From Actinomadura sp. NBRC 104425 (GTDB lineage Bacteria > Actinomycetota > Actinomycetes > Streptosporangiales > Streptosporangiaceae), in contig NZ_BSTN01000028.1 of NCBI RefSeq assembly GCF_030269545.1, positions 1 through 64,000 on the forward strand: a DNA stretch of 64,000 nt, given 5' to 3'. Both the position numbers and the translations under genes were made by a program. Shown here piece after piece: positions 42,164 to 50,841 of the stretch; the first letter of the stretch is position 1; each line of letters starts with the position of its first letter. The notes below the pieces were generated by a model, which ran no database searches, was not told the DNA's origin, and worked only from the letters and a program-made list of their open reading frames with translations.

Positions 42164-43246
42164 GTGCCTAATGTCTTCGGGACGCCCCACAAGGGCGCAG
42201 AACCCCGTCACGAGCAGGTCGTCTTCTGCCAGGACGAGGCCAGCGGCCTGCGCGCGATCATCGCGATCTACTCCACCGCGCTCGGCCCTGCGCTGGGCGG
42301 CACCCGCTTCTACCCGTACCGGTCCGAGGACGAGGCGCTGGCCGACGTGCTGAACCTGTCCCGGGGCATGGCGTACAAGAACGCCCTGGCCGGGCTGGAC
42401 CACGGCGGCGGCAAGGCCGTGATCATCGGCGACCCGGCCGTCGACAAGACCGAGGCGCTGCTGCGCGCCTACGGCCGGTTCGTGCAGTCGCTGAACGGCC
42501 GCTACTACACCGCCTGCGACGTGGGCACCTACAGCGAGGACATGGACGTGATCGCCCGCGAGTCGCGTTTTGTGACCGGACGGACCACGGCCAACGGCGG
42601 CGCCGGCGACTCGTCCGTGCTGACCGCCTACGGGGTGTTCCAGGGCATGCGCGCCGCCGCCGAGACGGTGTGGGGCTCCCCCACGCTGCGCGGCCGGCGG
42701 GTGGGCGTCGAGGGCGTCGGCAAGGTGGGGCACCGGCTGGTGGAGCACCTGCGCGAGGACGGCGCCGAGGTGGTGATCTGCGACGTCAGCGAGGCGGCGG
42801 TGGAGCGGGTCCGGGCCCGGCACCCCGAGGTGGAGGTCGTCGCCGACAGCCACGCCCTGATCCGCACCGACCTGGACGTGTACGCGCCCTGCGCGCTGGG
42901 CGGGTCGCTCGACGACGACACCGTGCCCGTGCTCACCGCCAAGATCGTCTGCGGGGCGGCCAACAACCAGCTGGCGCACCCGGGGATCGAGAAGCGGCTG
43001 GCCGACCGCGGCGTGCTGTACGCCCCCGACTACGTGGTCAACTCCGGCGGTGTGATCCAGGTCGCCGACGAGATCGGCGGCTTCGACTTCGACCGCGCCA
43101 AGTCCCGCGCCTCGGGCATCTACGAGACCACCAAGCGGATCTTCGCGCTGGCCGCGGACGAGGGCGTGCCCCCGGCCGCCGCGGCCGACCGGCTCGCCGA
43201 GCGCCGCATGTCCGAGATCGGCCGACTGCGCGCAATCCTGCTCTGA
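42164..43246 (+). CDS. vdh: Leucine/valine/phenylalanine-type amino-acid dehydrogenase
   Basis: 360 residues from a GTG. It reversibly deaminates branched-chain amino acids with NAD+. The substrate motif MAYKNALAGLDHGGGKAVI (about 65-83) carries the catalytic Lys and the Gly-rich loop. The Rossmann nucleotide loop is VGVEGVGKVGHRL, and the end contains CGAANNQLAHP and YAPDYVVNSGGVIQV. Its place next to the hypothetical gene and bldC matches the streptomycete valine dehydrogenase locus. It supplies acyl precursors for fatty acids and secondary metabolites. Confidence 0.93.
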   Translation: MPNVFGTPHKGAEPRHEQVVFCQDEASGLRAIIAIYSTALGPALGGTRFYPYRSEDEALADVLNLSRGMAYKNALAGLDHGGGKAVIIGDPAVDKTEALLRAYGRFVQSLNGRYYTACDVGTYSEDMDVIARESRFVTGRTTANGGAGDSSVLTAYGVFQGMRAAAETVWGSPTLRGRRVGVEGVGKVGHRLVEHLREDGAEVVICDVSEAAVERVRARHPEVEVVADSHALIRTDLDVYAPCALGGSLDDDTVPVLTAKIVCGAANNQLAHPGIEKRLADRGVLYAPDYVVNSGGVIQVADEIGGFDFDRAKSRASGIYETTKRIFALAADEGVPPAAAADRLAERRMSEIGRLRAILL

Positions 43247-43270
43247 CCCTGCGTCCCGACGGACTCCGGC

Positions 43271-43300
43271 CGACCTGCCCGGTCCCACCCGGGCAGGTCG
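43271..43300 (+). terminator. Terminator hairpin of vdh
   Basis: cgacctgcccg and cgggcaggtcg form an 11-bp stem with a short loop 24 bp after the vdh stop. There is no T tract. Confidence 0.7.
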
Positions 43301-43623
43301 CGCTTTGAAGTCGCCTTTGGATTTCGCTGACGACTCCGCGGCGCCGCGCCGCGCCGCGCGACCGGAGGCTCCCGGCAACGCGAACCGGCAGGTTGCGGTT
43401 CGTTGGTGGCGTGTCGGCTTGGATCGGTGAACTCGCAACCACCGGATACACTGGAGTTCGCCGTTAGGGGCGTGCGCCACGTACCGACGATGTACCGAGC
43501 CGGGCGCAAAACGGGTACGGTTGTACCCGTGACTGACGCATGGCTCATCAGGCACCGGTTCGTGTGTAGGACGCGCGCGTTGATGGGCCCACATAAGCCC
43601 TGACCATCGAGGGGGTCGAGCCA
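43301..43623. other. Gene-free leader region with palindrome
   Basis: Holds the promoter of the DUF3073 gene. An inverted repeat acgggtac-ggtt-gtacccgt lies at 43511-43530, about 94 bp upstream of the ATG, a plausible operator. No other gene was seen. Confidence 0.6.
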
Positions 43624-43842
43624 ATGGGTCGCGGCCGAGCCAAGGCCAAGCAGGTGAAGGTTGCCCGGCAGCTCAAGTACCGGACCGGCAACACGGACCT
43701 CGACCGCCTGAAGAGCGAGCTGGGAGTGTCCGACTCCCCCGGCGACGACTCCTACGACTACGACGATCTCGCCGAGAAGTACGCCGACTACGCAGACGAC
43801 TACGGCACCGAGGACCGCAAGGACGGCACCTCCGCCCGTTGA
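43624..43842 (+). CDS. DUF3073 family protein
   Basis: 72 residues. The basic N-terminus MGRGRAKAKQVKVARQLKY is followed by NTDLDRLKSELG and an acidic, Tyr-rich tail (DDSYDYDDLAEKYADYADDY). This is the actinobacterial DUF3073 family, found near purM; a nucleic-acid-binding role is often supposed from the Lys/Arg start but not shown. It is followed directly by a strong intrinsic terminator and so is a one-gene transcript. Confidence 0.95.
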   Translation: MGRGRAKAKQVKVARQLKYRTGNTDLDRLKSELGVSDSPGDDSYDYDDLAEKYADYADDYGTEDRKDGTSAR

Positions 43843-43853
43843 TCTTTGACACT

Positions 43854-43896
43854 GCGCCACCGCCCGCGGCACCACCGGGCGGTGGCGCTGTTTTTT
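43854..43896 (+). terminator. Classical intrinsic terminator
   Basis: A perfect 13-bp stem (gcgccaccgcccg / cgggcggtggcgc, loop of nine bases) is followed two bases later by six Ts. It follows the DUF3073 stop by 11 bp. Confidence 0.95.
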
Positions 43897-43921
43897 ACCC
43901 GCGCCTCCCGCCGTCCCGGCC

Positions 43922-44626
43922 CTAGCCCTCCAGGGCCTGCCGGACGCCGGGCTCGGGGCGGCCCATGACGGCCGGGTCGGGGCGGATCGCCAGCGTGGCC
44001 ACGGCCTTGAGCATCGCCAGCGGTTCACGCGCGTAACCGAACGCCGTCGGCCCCGGGCGGGCGGCCATGCTGCCGTCGCCGACGCCCCACGCGTCCAGGC
44101 CGGCGGCCCGGCACAGCGCCACGGCACGCGGCAGGTGGAAGTTCTGCGTGACCACTGTCACACGCTCCACCCCGAAGATCCGCTTGGCGCGGACGCAGGA
44201 CGCCCACGTATCGAGCCCGGCGAAGTCGCGGACGATCCTGCGTTCGGGCACGCCGAGGGCCACCAGGTGGTCGCGCATCACGGTCGGCTCGTCGTAGCCG
44301 CGGGTCCGGTTGTCGCCCGACACCAGCAGCACCCGCACCTTGCCGCGCCGGTACAGGTCGGCGGCCAGTTCCAGGCGCCGGGCCAGCAGCGCCGTCGGCC
44401 GTCCGTCCCGGATGCCCGCCCCCAGCACCAGCGCGACCGGCGTCTGCGGCACGTCGCCGGGCCCGGTGCGGCGGTCGCCGGTCGCCGCGTACGCCCAGGC
44501 CGGCGGCGCCAGCACCGCGTAGGCCGCCAGCCCGGCCAGCACCGCCAGCGGCGCACGCCAGCGGAACACCAGGCTCTTGATCACGGCGGGTGCGACGGCA
44601 CCCCGCCAGCGCTCGAAGACCCGCAA
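43922..44626 (-). CDS. DUF218/SanA-type membrane-anchored protein
   Basis: 234 residues with one N-terminal membrane helix (about 25-45) and the DUF218 (ElyC/SanA/YdcF) domain outside: PVALVLGAGIRDGRPT, LLVSGDNRTRGYDEPTVMRD and VTQNFHLPRAVALCRAAGL. In Escherichia coli SanA and ElyC act in envelope integrity and peptidoglycan or vancomycin resistance; here the role is inferred only. The TTG at 44626 is the most upstream start; a GTG at 44584 would shorten the cytoplasmic tail by 14 residues. It follows purM by 10 bp and may be co-transcribed. Confidence 0.88.
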   Translation of the reverse strand: MRVFERWRGAVAPAVIKSLVFRWRAPLAVLAGLAAYAVLAPPAWAYAATGDRRTGPGDVPQTPVALVLGAGIRDGRPTALLARRLELAADLYRRGKVRVLLVSGDNRTRGYDEPTVMRDHLVALGVPERRIVRDFAGLDTWASCVRAKRIFGVERVTVVTQNFHLPRAVALCRAAGLDAWGVGDGSMAARPGPTAFGYAREPLAMLKAVATLAIRPDPAVMGRPEPGVRQALEG

Positions 44627-44636
44627 CGGGTGGGCG

Positions 44637-45665
44637 TCAGGACAGGTGGACGGCGCCGGTGCCGGGGACGATCTCGCCGAGCACCCAGGCGGGCACGCCG
44701 CGTCCGGCCAGCAGCTCCAGCGCGGCGTCGGCCCGGTCGGGCGCCACGATCGCGACCATGCCGACGCCCAGGTTGAAGGTCTTGTCCATCTCGGCGTCGG
44801 GGACCCGGCCGTGCGCCCGCAGCACCTCGAAGATCGGCGGGACCGTCCAGGACGAGCGGCTCAGCACCGCGTCGGCCGTGCCGGGCAGCGACCGCGCCAG
44901 GTTGCCCGCCAGGCCGCCGCCGGTGATGTGGGCGAACGCCCGTACGCCGCCCGCCCTGGCCAGCGCCAGGCAGTCCTGGGCGTAGATGCGGGTGGGGGTG
45001 AGCAGCTCCTCGCCGAGCGGCCGGTCCAGCTCGGCGGGCGTCGCGTCCAGCGACAGCCCGGTGGTGGCGAGGATGTGCCGGACGAGCGAGTACCCGTTGG
45101 CGTGGATGCCGGACGACGCCAGGCCCAGCACCGCGTCCCCCGGCCGGACCCGGTCCGGGCCGAGCAGCTCGTCGGCCTCCACCACGCCGGTGGCGGCGCC
45201 CGCCAGGTCGAACTCGTCCGGCTCCAGCAGGCCGGGATGCTCGGCGGTCTCCCCGCCGACCAGGGCGCACCCGGCCAGCGCGCAGGCGTCGGCGATGCCG
45301 CCGACGATGTCGGCGATCCGCTCCGGGACGACCTTGCCGCAGGCGACGTAGTCGGTCATGAACAGCGGCTCGGCCCCGCACACCGCCAGGTCGTCGACCA
45401 CCATGCCGACCAGGTCGTGCCCGACGGTGTCGTAGACGCCCAGGCGGCGGGCCAGATCGACCTTGGTGCCGACGCCGTCGGTGGACGTGGCCAGCAGGGG
45501 CCTGCGGTAGCGGGCCAGCGCCGAGGCGTCGAACAGCCCGGCGAACCCGCTGGCGTCGTCCACGACCTCCGGCCGCCGTGACCGCGCCACGCGCGCCTTC
45601 ATCAGCTCGACGGCCCGCTCGCCGGCCGCGATGTCGACCCCGGCCGCCTCGTAGGAGGTGCTCAT
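44637..45665 (-). CDS. purM: Phosphoribosylformylglycinamidine cyclo-ligase (AIR synthetase)
   Basis: 342 residues. It closes the imidazole ring in purine synthesis with ATP. Family marks: YEAAGVDIAAGERAVELMK, STDGVGTKVDLARRLG (metal and phosphate binding), FMTDYVACGK, GGETAEHPGLL, and the end IFEVLRAHGRVPDAEMDKTF-NLGVGMV. It lies 31 bp downstream of purF, in the order found across actinobacteria, and precedes the SanA-like gene. Confidence 0.97.
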   Translation of the reverse strand: MSTSYEAAGVDIAAGERAVELMKARVARSRRPEVVDDASGFAGLFDASALARYRRPLLATSTDGVGTKVDLARRLGVYDTVGHDLVGMVVDDLAVCGAEPLFMTDYVACGKVVPERIADIVGGIADACALAGCALVGGETAEHPGLLEPDEFDLAGAATGVVEADELLGPDRVRPGDAVLGLASSGIHANGYSLVRHILATTGLSLDATPAELDRPLGEELLTPTRIYAQDCLALARAGGVRAFAHITGGGLAGNLARSLPGTADAVLSRSSWTVPPIFEVLRAHGRVPDAEMDKTFNLGVGMVAIVAPDRADAALELLAGRGVPAWVLGEIVPGTGAVHLS

Positions 45666-45696
45666 CTTTCCCTTCGATCGTCGCGCTGCGGACAGG

Positions 45697-47169
45697 TCAC
45701 GAGCGGGACGGCTCCAGCAGGTGCTTGCCCCGGGCGTCCTCGTCCACCGGAATGGGGTAGACCCCGTCGAAGCAGGCGCGGCACAGCCGGTCCTTCGGCA
45801 CCCGGGACGCGGCGATCAGCGCGTCCAGCGAGATGTAGCCGAGGCTGTCGGCGCCGATGGAGTCGCGGATCTCCTCCACCGACAGGTTCCCGGCGATCAG
45901 CTCGGCGCGGGTGGCGAAGTCGATGCCGTAGAAGCACGGCCAGGCCACCGGCGGGCTGGAGATCCGCACATGCACCTCGGCGGCGCCCGCGTCCCGCAGC
46001 ATCGCCACGATCGCCCGCTGGGTGTTGCCGCGCACGATCGAGTCGTCCACCACCACCAAGCGCTTGCCCGCGATGGCCTCGCGCAGCGGGTTCAGCTTGA
46101 GCCGGATGCCGAGCTGGCGGATGGTCTGGGACGGCTGGATGAACGTCCGGCCGACGTAGGAGTTCTTCACCAGCCCCTGGCCGTAGGGGATGCCGGACGC
46201 CTCGGCGTACCCGATCGCCGCGGGGGTGCCCGACTCGGGCGTCGGGATGACCAGGTCGGCCTCCGCGGGGTGCTCGCGGGCCAGCCGGCGGCCCACCTCG
46301 ACCCGGGTGGCCTGCACGCTGCGCCCGGCGATCGCGGTGTCGGGCCGCGCCAGGTAGACGTACTCGAACAGGCAGCCCTTGGGCCGCGGCTCGGCGAACC
46401 GCTCCGACCGCACCCCCTGCCCGTCGATCGCGACCAGCTCGCCGGGTTCGATCTCGCGGACGAACGCGGCGCCGACGATGTCCAGGGCGGCGGTCTCGGA
46501 CGCCACCACCCAGCCGCCGAGGTCCTCCAGGCGGCCGAGCACCAGCGGCCGGATGCCCTCGGGGTCGCGCGCGGCGTACAGCGTCTGCTCGTCCATGAAG
46601 ACCAGCGAGTAGGCACCCCGGGCGTCCGGCAGGATCTTCCGGGCCGCGGCGAGCGGGTCGCCGCCGTCGGCCAGCGTGCCGTGCGCGGCCAGCAGCGCCG
46701 TCAGCACCTCGGTGTCGGTGGTGGCGGTCAGCACGCCGGGCTCCAGCCGCGCGGCCAGCTCCGGGGTGTTGATCAGGTTGCCGTTGTGCGTCAGCGCCAG
46801 CCCCCCGGCCTCGGTGGACCGGAACGTCGGCTGGGCGTTCTCCCACGTCGGCGAGCCCGTGGTGGAGTACCGGCAGTGCCCGACGGCGATGTGGCCGCGC
46901 AGCGTGTTGAGCACCGACTCGTCGAAGACCTGCGACACCAGGCCCATGTCCTTGAACACCACGATCCGCGACCCGTCGCTGACCGCGATGCCGGCGGACT
47001 CCTGCCCGCGGTGCTGCAACGCGTACAGCCCGTAGTAGGCGAGCTTGCTCACCTCCGCACGGGCCGCCGAGTCCGGGCGCACCCAGACCCCGAACACTCC
47101 GCAGGCGTCCTGGGGGGAGCGGTCGAGGGGATCGATGTCGTGGCTCAGACGTCCATCACCATGAGGCAC
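45697..47169 (-). CDS. purF: Amidophosphoribosyltransferase
   Basis: 490 residues from a GTG. The first committed step of purine synthesis, PRPP plus glutamine to phosphoribosylamine. The class II glutaminase part starts with DACGVFGVW: Cys23 becomes the N-terminal nucleophile after removal of a 22-residue propeptide. Also seen are GHCRYSTTGSPTWENAQPTF, LTHNGNLINT and the phosphoribosyltransferase PRPP loop RLVVVDDSIVRGNTQRAI. In the C-terminal half, RLCRACFDGVYP carries Cys typical of a Fe-S form. Followed by purM. Confidence 0.97.
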   Translation of the reverse strand: MPHGDGRLSHDIDPLDRSPQDACGVFGVWVRPDSAARAEVSKLAYYGLYALQHRGQESAGIAVSDGSRIVVFKDMGLVSQVFDESVLNTLRGHIAVGHCRYSTTGSPTWENAQPTFRSTEAGGLALTHNGNLINTPELAARLEPGVLTATTDTEVLTALLAAHGTLADGGDPLAAARKILPDARGAYSLVFMDEQTLYAARDPEGIRPLVLGRLEDLGGWVVASETAALDIVGAAFVREIEPGELVAIDGQGVRSERFAEPRPKGCLFEYVYLARPDTAIAGRSVQATRVEVGRRLAREHPAEADLVIPTPESGTPAAIGYAEASGIPYGQGLVKNSYVGRTFIQPSQTIRQLGIRLKLNPLREAIAGKRLVVVDDSIVRGNTQRAIVAMLRDAGAAEVHVRISSPPVAWPCFYGIDFATRAELIAGNLSVEEIRDSIGADSLGYISLDALIAASRVPKDRLCRACFDGVYPIPVDEDARGKHLLEPSRS

Positions 47170-47247
47170 CCAGACAGTCTAGATGCCCCGCTCCCCTGCT
47201 CCATCAGCCTGACTGCCCAACTGTGTCCAAAATGGCCGTTTCGCGGG

Positions 47248-49530
47248 TCATCCGGGCAGCTTGCCGACGATTTCCGGGTTGAGCAGGTCCCGCACCTTGG
47301 CGTACGGCGCGGTGCGCGTCTCGCCCGGGCAGGCACTGCCCTCCTCGTCCGTGTGCACCTCGATGTGGTCAGCAGCCAGGAAGACGGTGATCAACGGGGG
47401 AAACCGCTCCGCCCACGCGGCCTCTTCTGGGCCCAAGTCCATTCGCTTGGGGAAGAAGTCAGAGCGGTCGGGGTACTCGTCTGCCATGCACCCATCCGGC
47501 CCCCAGTACGGCTCGCTCTTGAGAGGCTCGCGCTTAACGGTCATCCTGCTCAGGAGGGTACGGATGCCCGGTCCGGTGAGCGTCTCCGGCTTGAGGATGT
47601 CCTCGGCGGTGTAGGCGCGGCCCGTCTTCAGGTCGACGGTGACGGCCCATCCGGGAACCTTCCCGTTCGCGGGCCAGCAGACCGTGCTGGAGTTGGAGTA
47701 CATCACCGAGACCAGCGACGGCCCGTTGACGCCGATGCGGGCGGTCATGGACGCCACGGACTTCTTCGTGCACGCGGCGCGCTCTTCGGTGCTGTTCGGC
47801 TGGACGCGCAGGATCGTCCAGTCGAGCGGGGCGCGCAGCGCCTGGTCCGCGCGTTGCCGGACGGCCGGGTCCACGGGGCCGCTGAGCCGCGCGTACTGCG
47901 CGCGCACCTCGACCTTCCGGTCGCTGAGCGTCTGCCGCTGTTCGGCGATCACGGCCGCGACGGGGCGCGCCGGAGCGCTGGCCGTGGCCGGAGGCCGGTC
48001 GGCCACCGTCCCGCTGTCCTTCTTGAGGGTGACGACCGCGGCTCCGCCGCCCACCACCAGCGCGACTCCGGCCACGCCCGCCGCGATCGCGACACCGGCG
48101 CCGCCCTTCGCCCCCGCGGCCCCGGCTGCGGTCGCCATGCCGCCGCCCGTCGCTGACCCGCCCGCGCCTCCGCTCGCGGCCGTCCCGCCAGCGGATCCCG
48201 AAGCGTGGCTGGCCGTCGCGTGGACCCCGGCACCGGAAGTACCGCCCGCAGGCTGCGCGCTCCCAGCAACCGAATAGCCCCCCGCGCTCCCACCGCCAGA
48301 CGCAGCCGCCCCACCTGCACTCCCGCTGCCGGACGCGGTCGCCCCGCTTACAGCCCCACCGCCAGTACCGCCGCTGGACGCAGCACCACCGGACGTGACC
48401 ACGCCGCCGCTACCTGAGGCCGCCCCGCCCCCTGCGGCACCACCAGCTGCACCCCCGCCGCCCGCGGCACCACCACCGGAGGCAACCCCGCTGGAAGCGG
48501 CCGCCCCATGCGCAGCACCACCGGCGCCGCCGGAAGCAGCCGCCCCACTCGCAGCGCTACCAGACGCGACCCCGCCCCCTGCGGCACCTCCAACCGCACC
48601 GCCACTGCCTGCGGCACCACCGGCCACGCCGCCACCTGCAGCGGCCCCACCGCCGGTGGACGGCAGTAGCGCTGCGGCCAGCGGGAACAAGGACGCCAGG
48701 GCGGCGGCCGCACCCGCCAGGGCACGAACGGCACGGGTCTCCCAATCCGGCCCGTACGCGGCGGTCGCGACGACCTCCAGCTCCTGGACGAACCCGGCGG
48801 CATCACCGGGCCGTTCCTCGGCGGACTTGGCCATGCCGCGGGCGACCAGATCGCGGACGTGCTCGGGCGCCTCCTCCACCGGAGGGGGCGCGTTCAGGTG
48901 CGCCTCTCGCAACGCCGCCCTCGTATCCCCGCGGAACGGGCGCCGTCCGGTCAGGCACTCGAAGAACACGCAGGTGGCGGCGTAGACGTCGGTGGCCGGG
49001 ACGGCCGGTTCGCCGCGCCACTGCTCGGGCGCCATGTAGCGGGGCGTGCCGGACGCGTCGCCCTCGCCCACCAGAACCGCGATGCCGAAGTCGATCAGCT
49101 TGCTCAGCCCGTCGGCGCGCACCACCACGTTGGCGGGCTTGTAGTCGCGGTGCACCACGCCGACGCGGTGCGCGGCGGCCAGCCCGAGCAGCGAGCCCTT
49201 CATCACCAGCAGGGCGGCCTCCGGCTCCAGCGCGCCGTGGCGTTCGAGGACCTTCTTGAGGGAGACCCCGTCGATCGCCTCCATCACGATCGCCGCGCCG
49301 TGCTCGCTCTCCACCAGCCGGTACAGCCGCGCGACGTGGGGGTCGTCCACCCGGCCGAGCAGGATGGCCTCGTGCCGCAGCAGCTTTTTCTGCCTCGCGT
49401 CCGCCCGCACGTACTTGATCGCGACGGGCGTGCCCGTCTCCTCGTGCCGGGCCAGCACGACCCGGCCCTGCCCTCCGGCGCCCAGCTCGCGCAGTTCCTC
49501 GAACCCGGCGATCCGCCATGCCCCTGCCAA
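47248..49530 (-). CDS. Transmembrane Ser/Thr protein kinase with Ala/Gly linker
   Basis: 760 residues. A TTG with AGGAGGAGCG just upstream settles the start. The kinase domain (1-265) has the P loop LGAGGQGRVVLA, VAIK (Lys39), HRDYKPAN (127-134, Tyr replacing Leu) and DFG (147-149), so it is probably active. Then come about 200 residues of almost pure Ala, Gly and Ser (285-490), a membrane helix near 495-515, and an extracellular domain (about 530-760) with KTGRAYTAEDILKPETL, like the RsiV-type C-terminus. The receptor part may sense the cell wall or protein stress. It lies divergent from the small membrane gene at 49783. Confidence 0.92.
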   Translation of the reverse strand: MAGAWRIAGFEELRELGAGGQGRVVLARHEETGTPVAIKYVRADARQKKLLRHEAILLGRVDDPHVARLYRLVESEHGAAIVMEAIDGVSLKKVLERHGALEPEAALLVMKGSLLGLAAAHRVGVVHRDYKPANVVVRADGLSKLIDFGIAVLVGEGDASGTPRYMAPEQWRGEPAVPATDVYAATCVFFECLTGRRPFRGDTRAALREAHLNAPPPVEEAPEHVRDLVARGMAKSAEERPGDAAGFVQELEVVATAAYGPDWETRAVRALAGAAAALASLFPLAAALLPSTGGGAAAGGGVAGGAAGSGGAVGGAAGGGVASGSAASGAAASGGAGGAAHGAAASSGVASGGGAAGGGGAAGGAAGGGAASGSGGVVTSGGAASSGGTGGGAVSGATASGSGSAGGAAASGGGSAGGYSVAGSAQPAGGTSGAGVHATASHASGSAGGTAASGGAGGSATGGGMATAAGAAGAKGGAGVAIAAGVAGVALVVGGGAAVVTLKKDSGTVADRPPATASAPARPVAAVIAEQRQTLSDRKVEVRAQYARLSGPVDPAVRQRADQALRAPLDWTILRVQPNSTEERAACTKKSVASMTARIGVNGPSLVSVMYSNSSTVCWPANGKVPGWAVTVDLKTGRAYTAEDILKPETLTGPGIRTLLSRMTVKREPLKSEPYWGPDGCMADEYPDRSDFFPKRMDLGPEEAAWAERFPPLITVFLAADHIEVHTDEEGSACPGETRTAPYAKVRDLLNPEIVGKLPG

Positions 49531-49782
49531 CGCTCCTCCTGTCCGTTCGGCCCTGGAAGCTCATTGAGCGACAAGTGAGATACCCGTTCGGCGACATTTG
49601 TTCGACACAGCGTCACAACCGCGTCGTGTGAGGCTCGCGTGACGAGGCCGGCGGTGATGTCGATCACGTGCGGCGGGTCTGCCGGTCGGAGGGGACTCCT
49701 TAAGCGACCTTTACCCCCTCCGGCGGCGTGGGGAGGGGTGGGCGCGGAAATCTGGTGGTCGACACCGGGGGAGGAAGCGCAG

Positions 49783-50148
49783 ATGACGATGCCGGGCTAC
49801 CAGACGTTCTCGCCGCCGGCCGCGCCGTCCGAGCGCGGGGGCATGGCCGTCGCGTCGCTGGTGCTCGGCATCGCCGGGCTGCCCGCGCTGGCGCTGTGCG
49901 GGCTCGGGTTGCCGATGGCGCTGGCCGGGATGGTGCTCGGGATCCTGGCGGCGGCACGCGGCCCGCGGCGGGCGACGGCCGTGGCGGGCGTGGTGTGCTC
50001 GACGCTGACGCTGGCGATCGGCGGGGTGGCGGTCTTCTTCCTGCTGACCAAGGCCGCCGAGTGCGCCGACAAGGGTCGTTACCCCGACGACGCGGCTCGG
50101 CGGCAGTGCGTCGAGCGCGAGTTCCCGTTCGCCGAGCAGCGGTCGTGA
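49783..50148 (+). CDS. DUF4190-like two-helix membrane protein
   Basis: 121 residues from an ATG that follows gggggaggaa. A Pro-rich cytosolic start (1-22), then the DUF4190 pattern SERGGMAVASLVLGIAGLPA, a second helix and a short extracellular tail with two Cys (AAECADKGRYPDDAARRQCVE). It is 252 bp from the divergent kinase gene and ends 5 bp before the convergent sterol-carrier gene. No specific function; such proteins often neighbour membrane kinases. Confidence 0.85.
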   Translation: MTMPGYQTFSPPAAPSERGGMAVASLVLGIAGLPALALCGLGLPMALAGMVLGILAAARGPRRATAVAGVVCSTLTLAIGGVAVFFLLTKAAECADKGRYPDDAARRQCVEREFPFAEQRS

Positions 50149-50152
50149 GGGC

Positions 50153-50590
50153 TCATCCGGGGAGCGGGAGCAGGCCGGACAGGTCGGCGCGGGGGCCGCT
50201 GGCCCGGACGCGGCCGGAGTCGACGGCGGCCGCCCAGGTCACCTCGCCGGTGGCCAGGGCGATCAAGGTGGACGCGTCCATCTCGACCACATTCGGCGGG
50301 GTTCCCCGGGTATGGTGCGGCCCGGCGATGCACTGCACGGCGGCGTAGGGCGGGACCCGGACCTCGACGGAGCGTCCGGGGGCGAGCGCGGCGATCCGGT
50401 CGAGCAGTTCCCGCACGGCGCCGCGCAGGACCGGGCGGGCCGGTTCGGTGCCCGCGGCGTATGCGGCCAGCGCGGTGTCGAGCGCGGCGCGGCGCAGGTC
50501 GGCGGGGTCGTCGCCGCCGGTATGGGGAGGCAGACCGAGCGCGGTGCGCTGTGCGTTGAGGACGTCCCGGGTGAGTTGTTGTCGCGCCAT
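50153..50590 (-). CDS. Sterol-carrier-family protein
   Basis: 145 residues. The sequence RSVEVRVPPYAAVQCI, HHTRGTPPNVVEMD and ASTLIALATGEVTWAAAV corresponds to the actinobacterial bacterial-SCP (SCP-2-like) family; the last stretch is the lipid-binding fold core. It is a small soluble protein, and the ligand is unknown. Its place between two kinase genes and near purF/purM is the same as in streptomycetes, where it is adjacent to purF. Confidence 0.9.
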   Translation of the reverse strand: MARQQLTRDVLNAQRTALGLPPHTGGDDPADLRRAALDTALAAYAAGTEPARPVLRGAVRELLDRIAALAPGRSVEVRVPPYAAVQCIAGPHHTRGTPPNVVEMDASTLIALATGEVTWAAAVDSGRVRASGPRADLSGLLPLPG

Positions 50591-50841
50591 CGGGACCGAC
50601 GCTACCGGGTTACAGGCCGGAGTCGCGATGCGGACTTGGGCCCGCGGACGCCCGCAACCCGGTAAAAATGTGACGGTTTGTCGGTACGAAGCGGTTCAGA
50701 CCACGGCACGACGGGCGGTACGGAACACGACACGGCGGATGCGGGGGCGCGGTCCGGGGCGGTGTCCCGGCCGGTGGAAGGAGCAGGAGACGGGGGGCAT
50801 GCCGGGGGGAGGCCCGGCGCGACGACACGGAGGTTCGCAAG

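Noticed and set aside
45658..48156. 832-codon open frame on the plus strand opposite purF
   Set aside because: Mirror image of purF and the kinase; no ribosome site and no motif.
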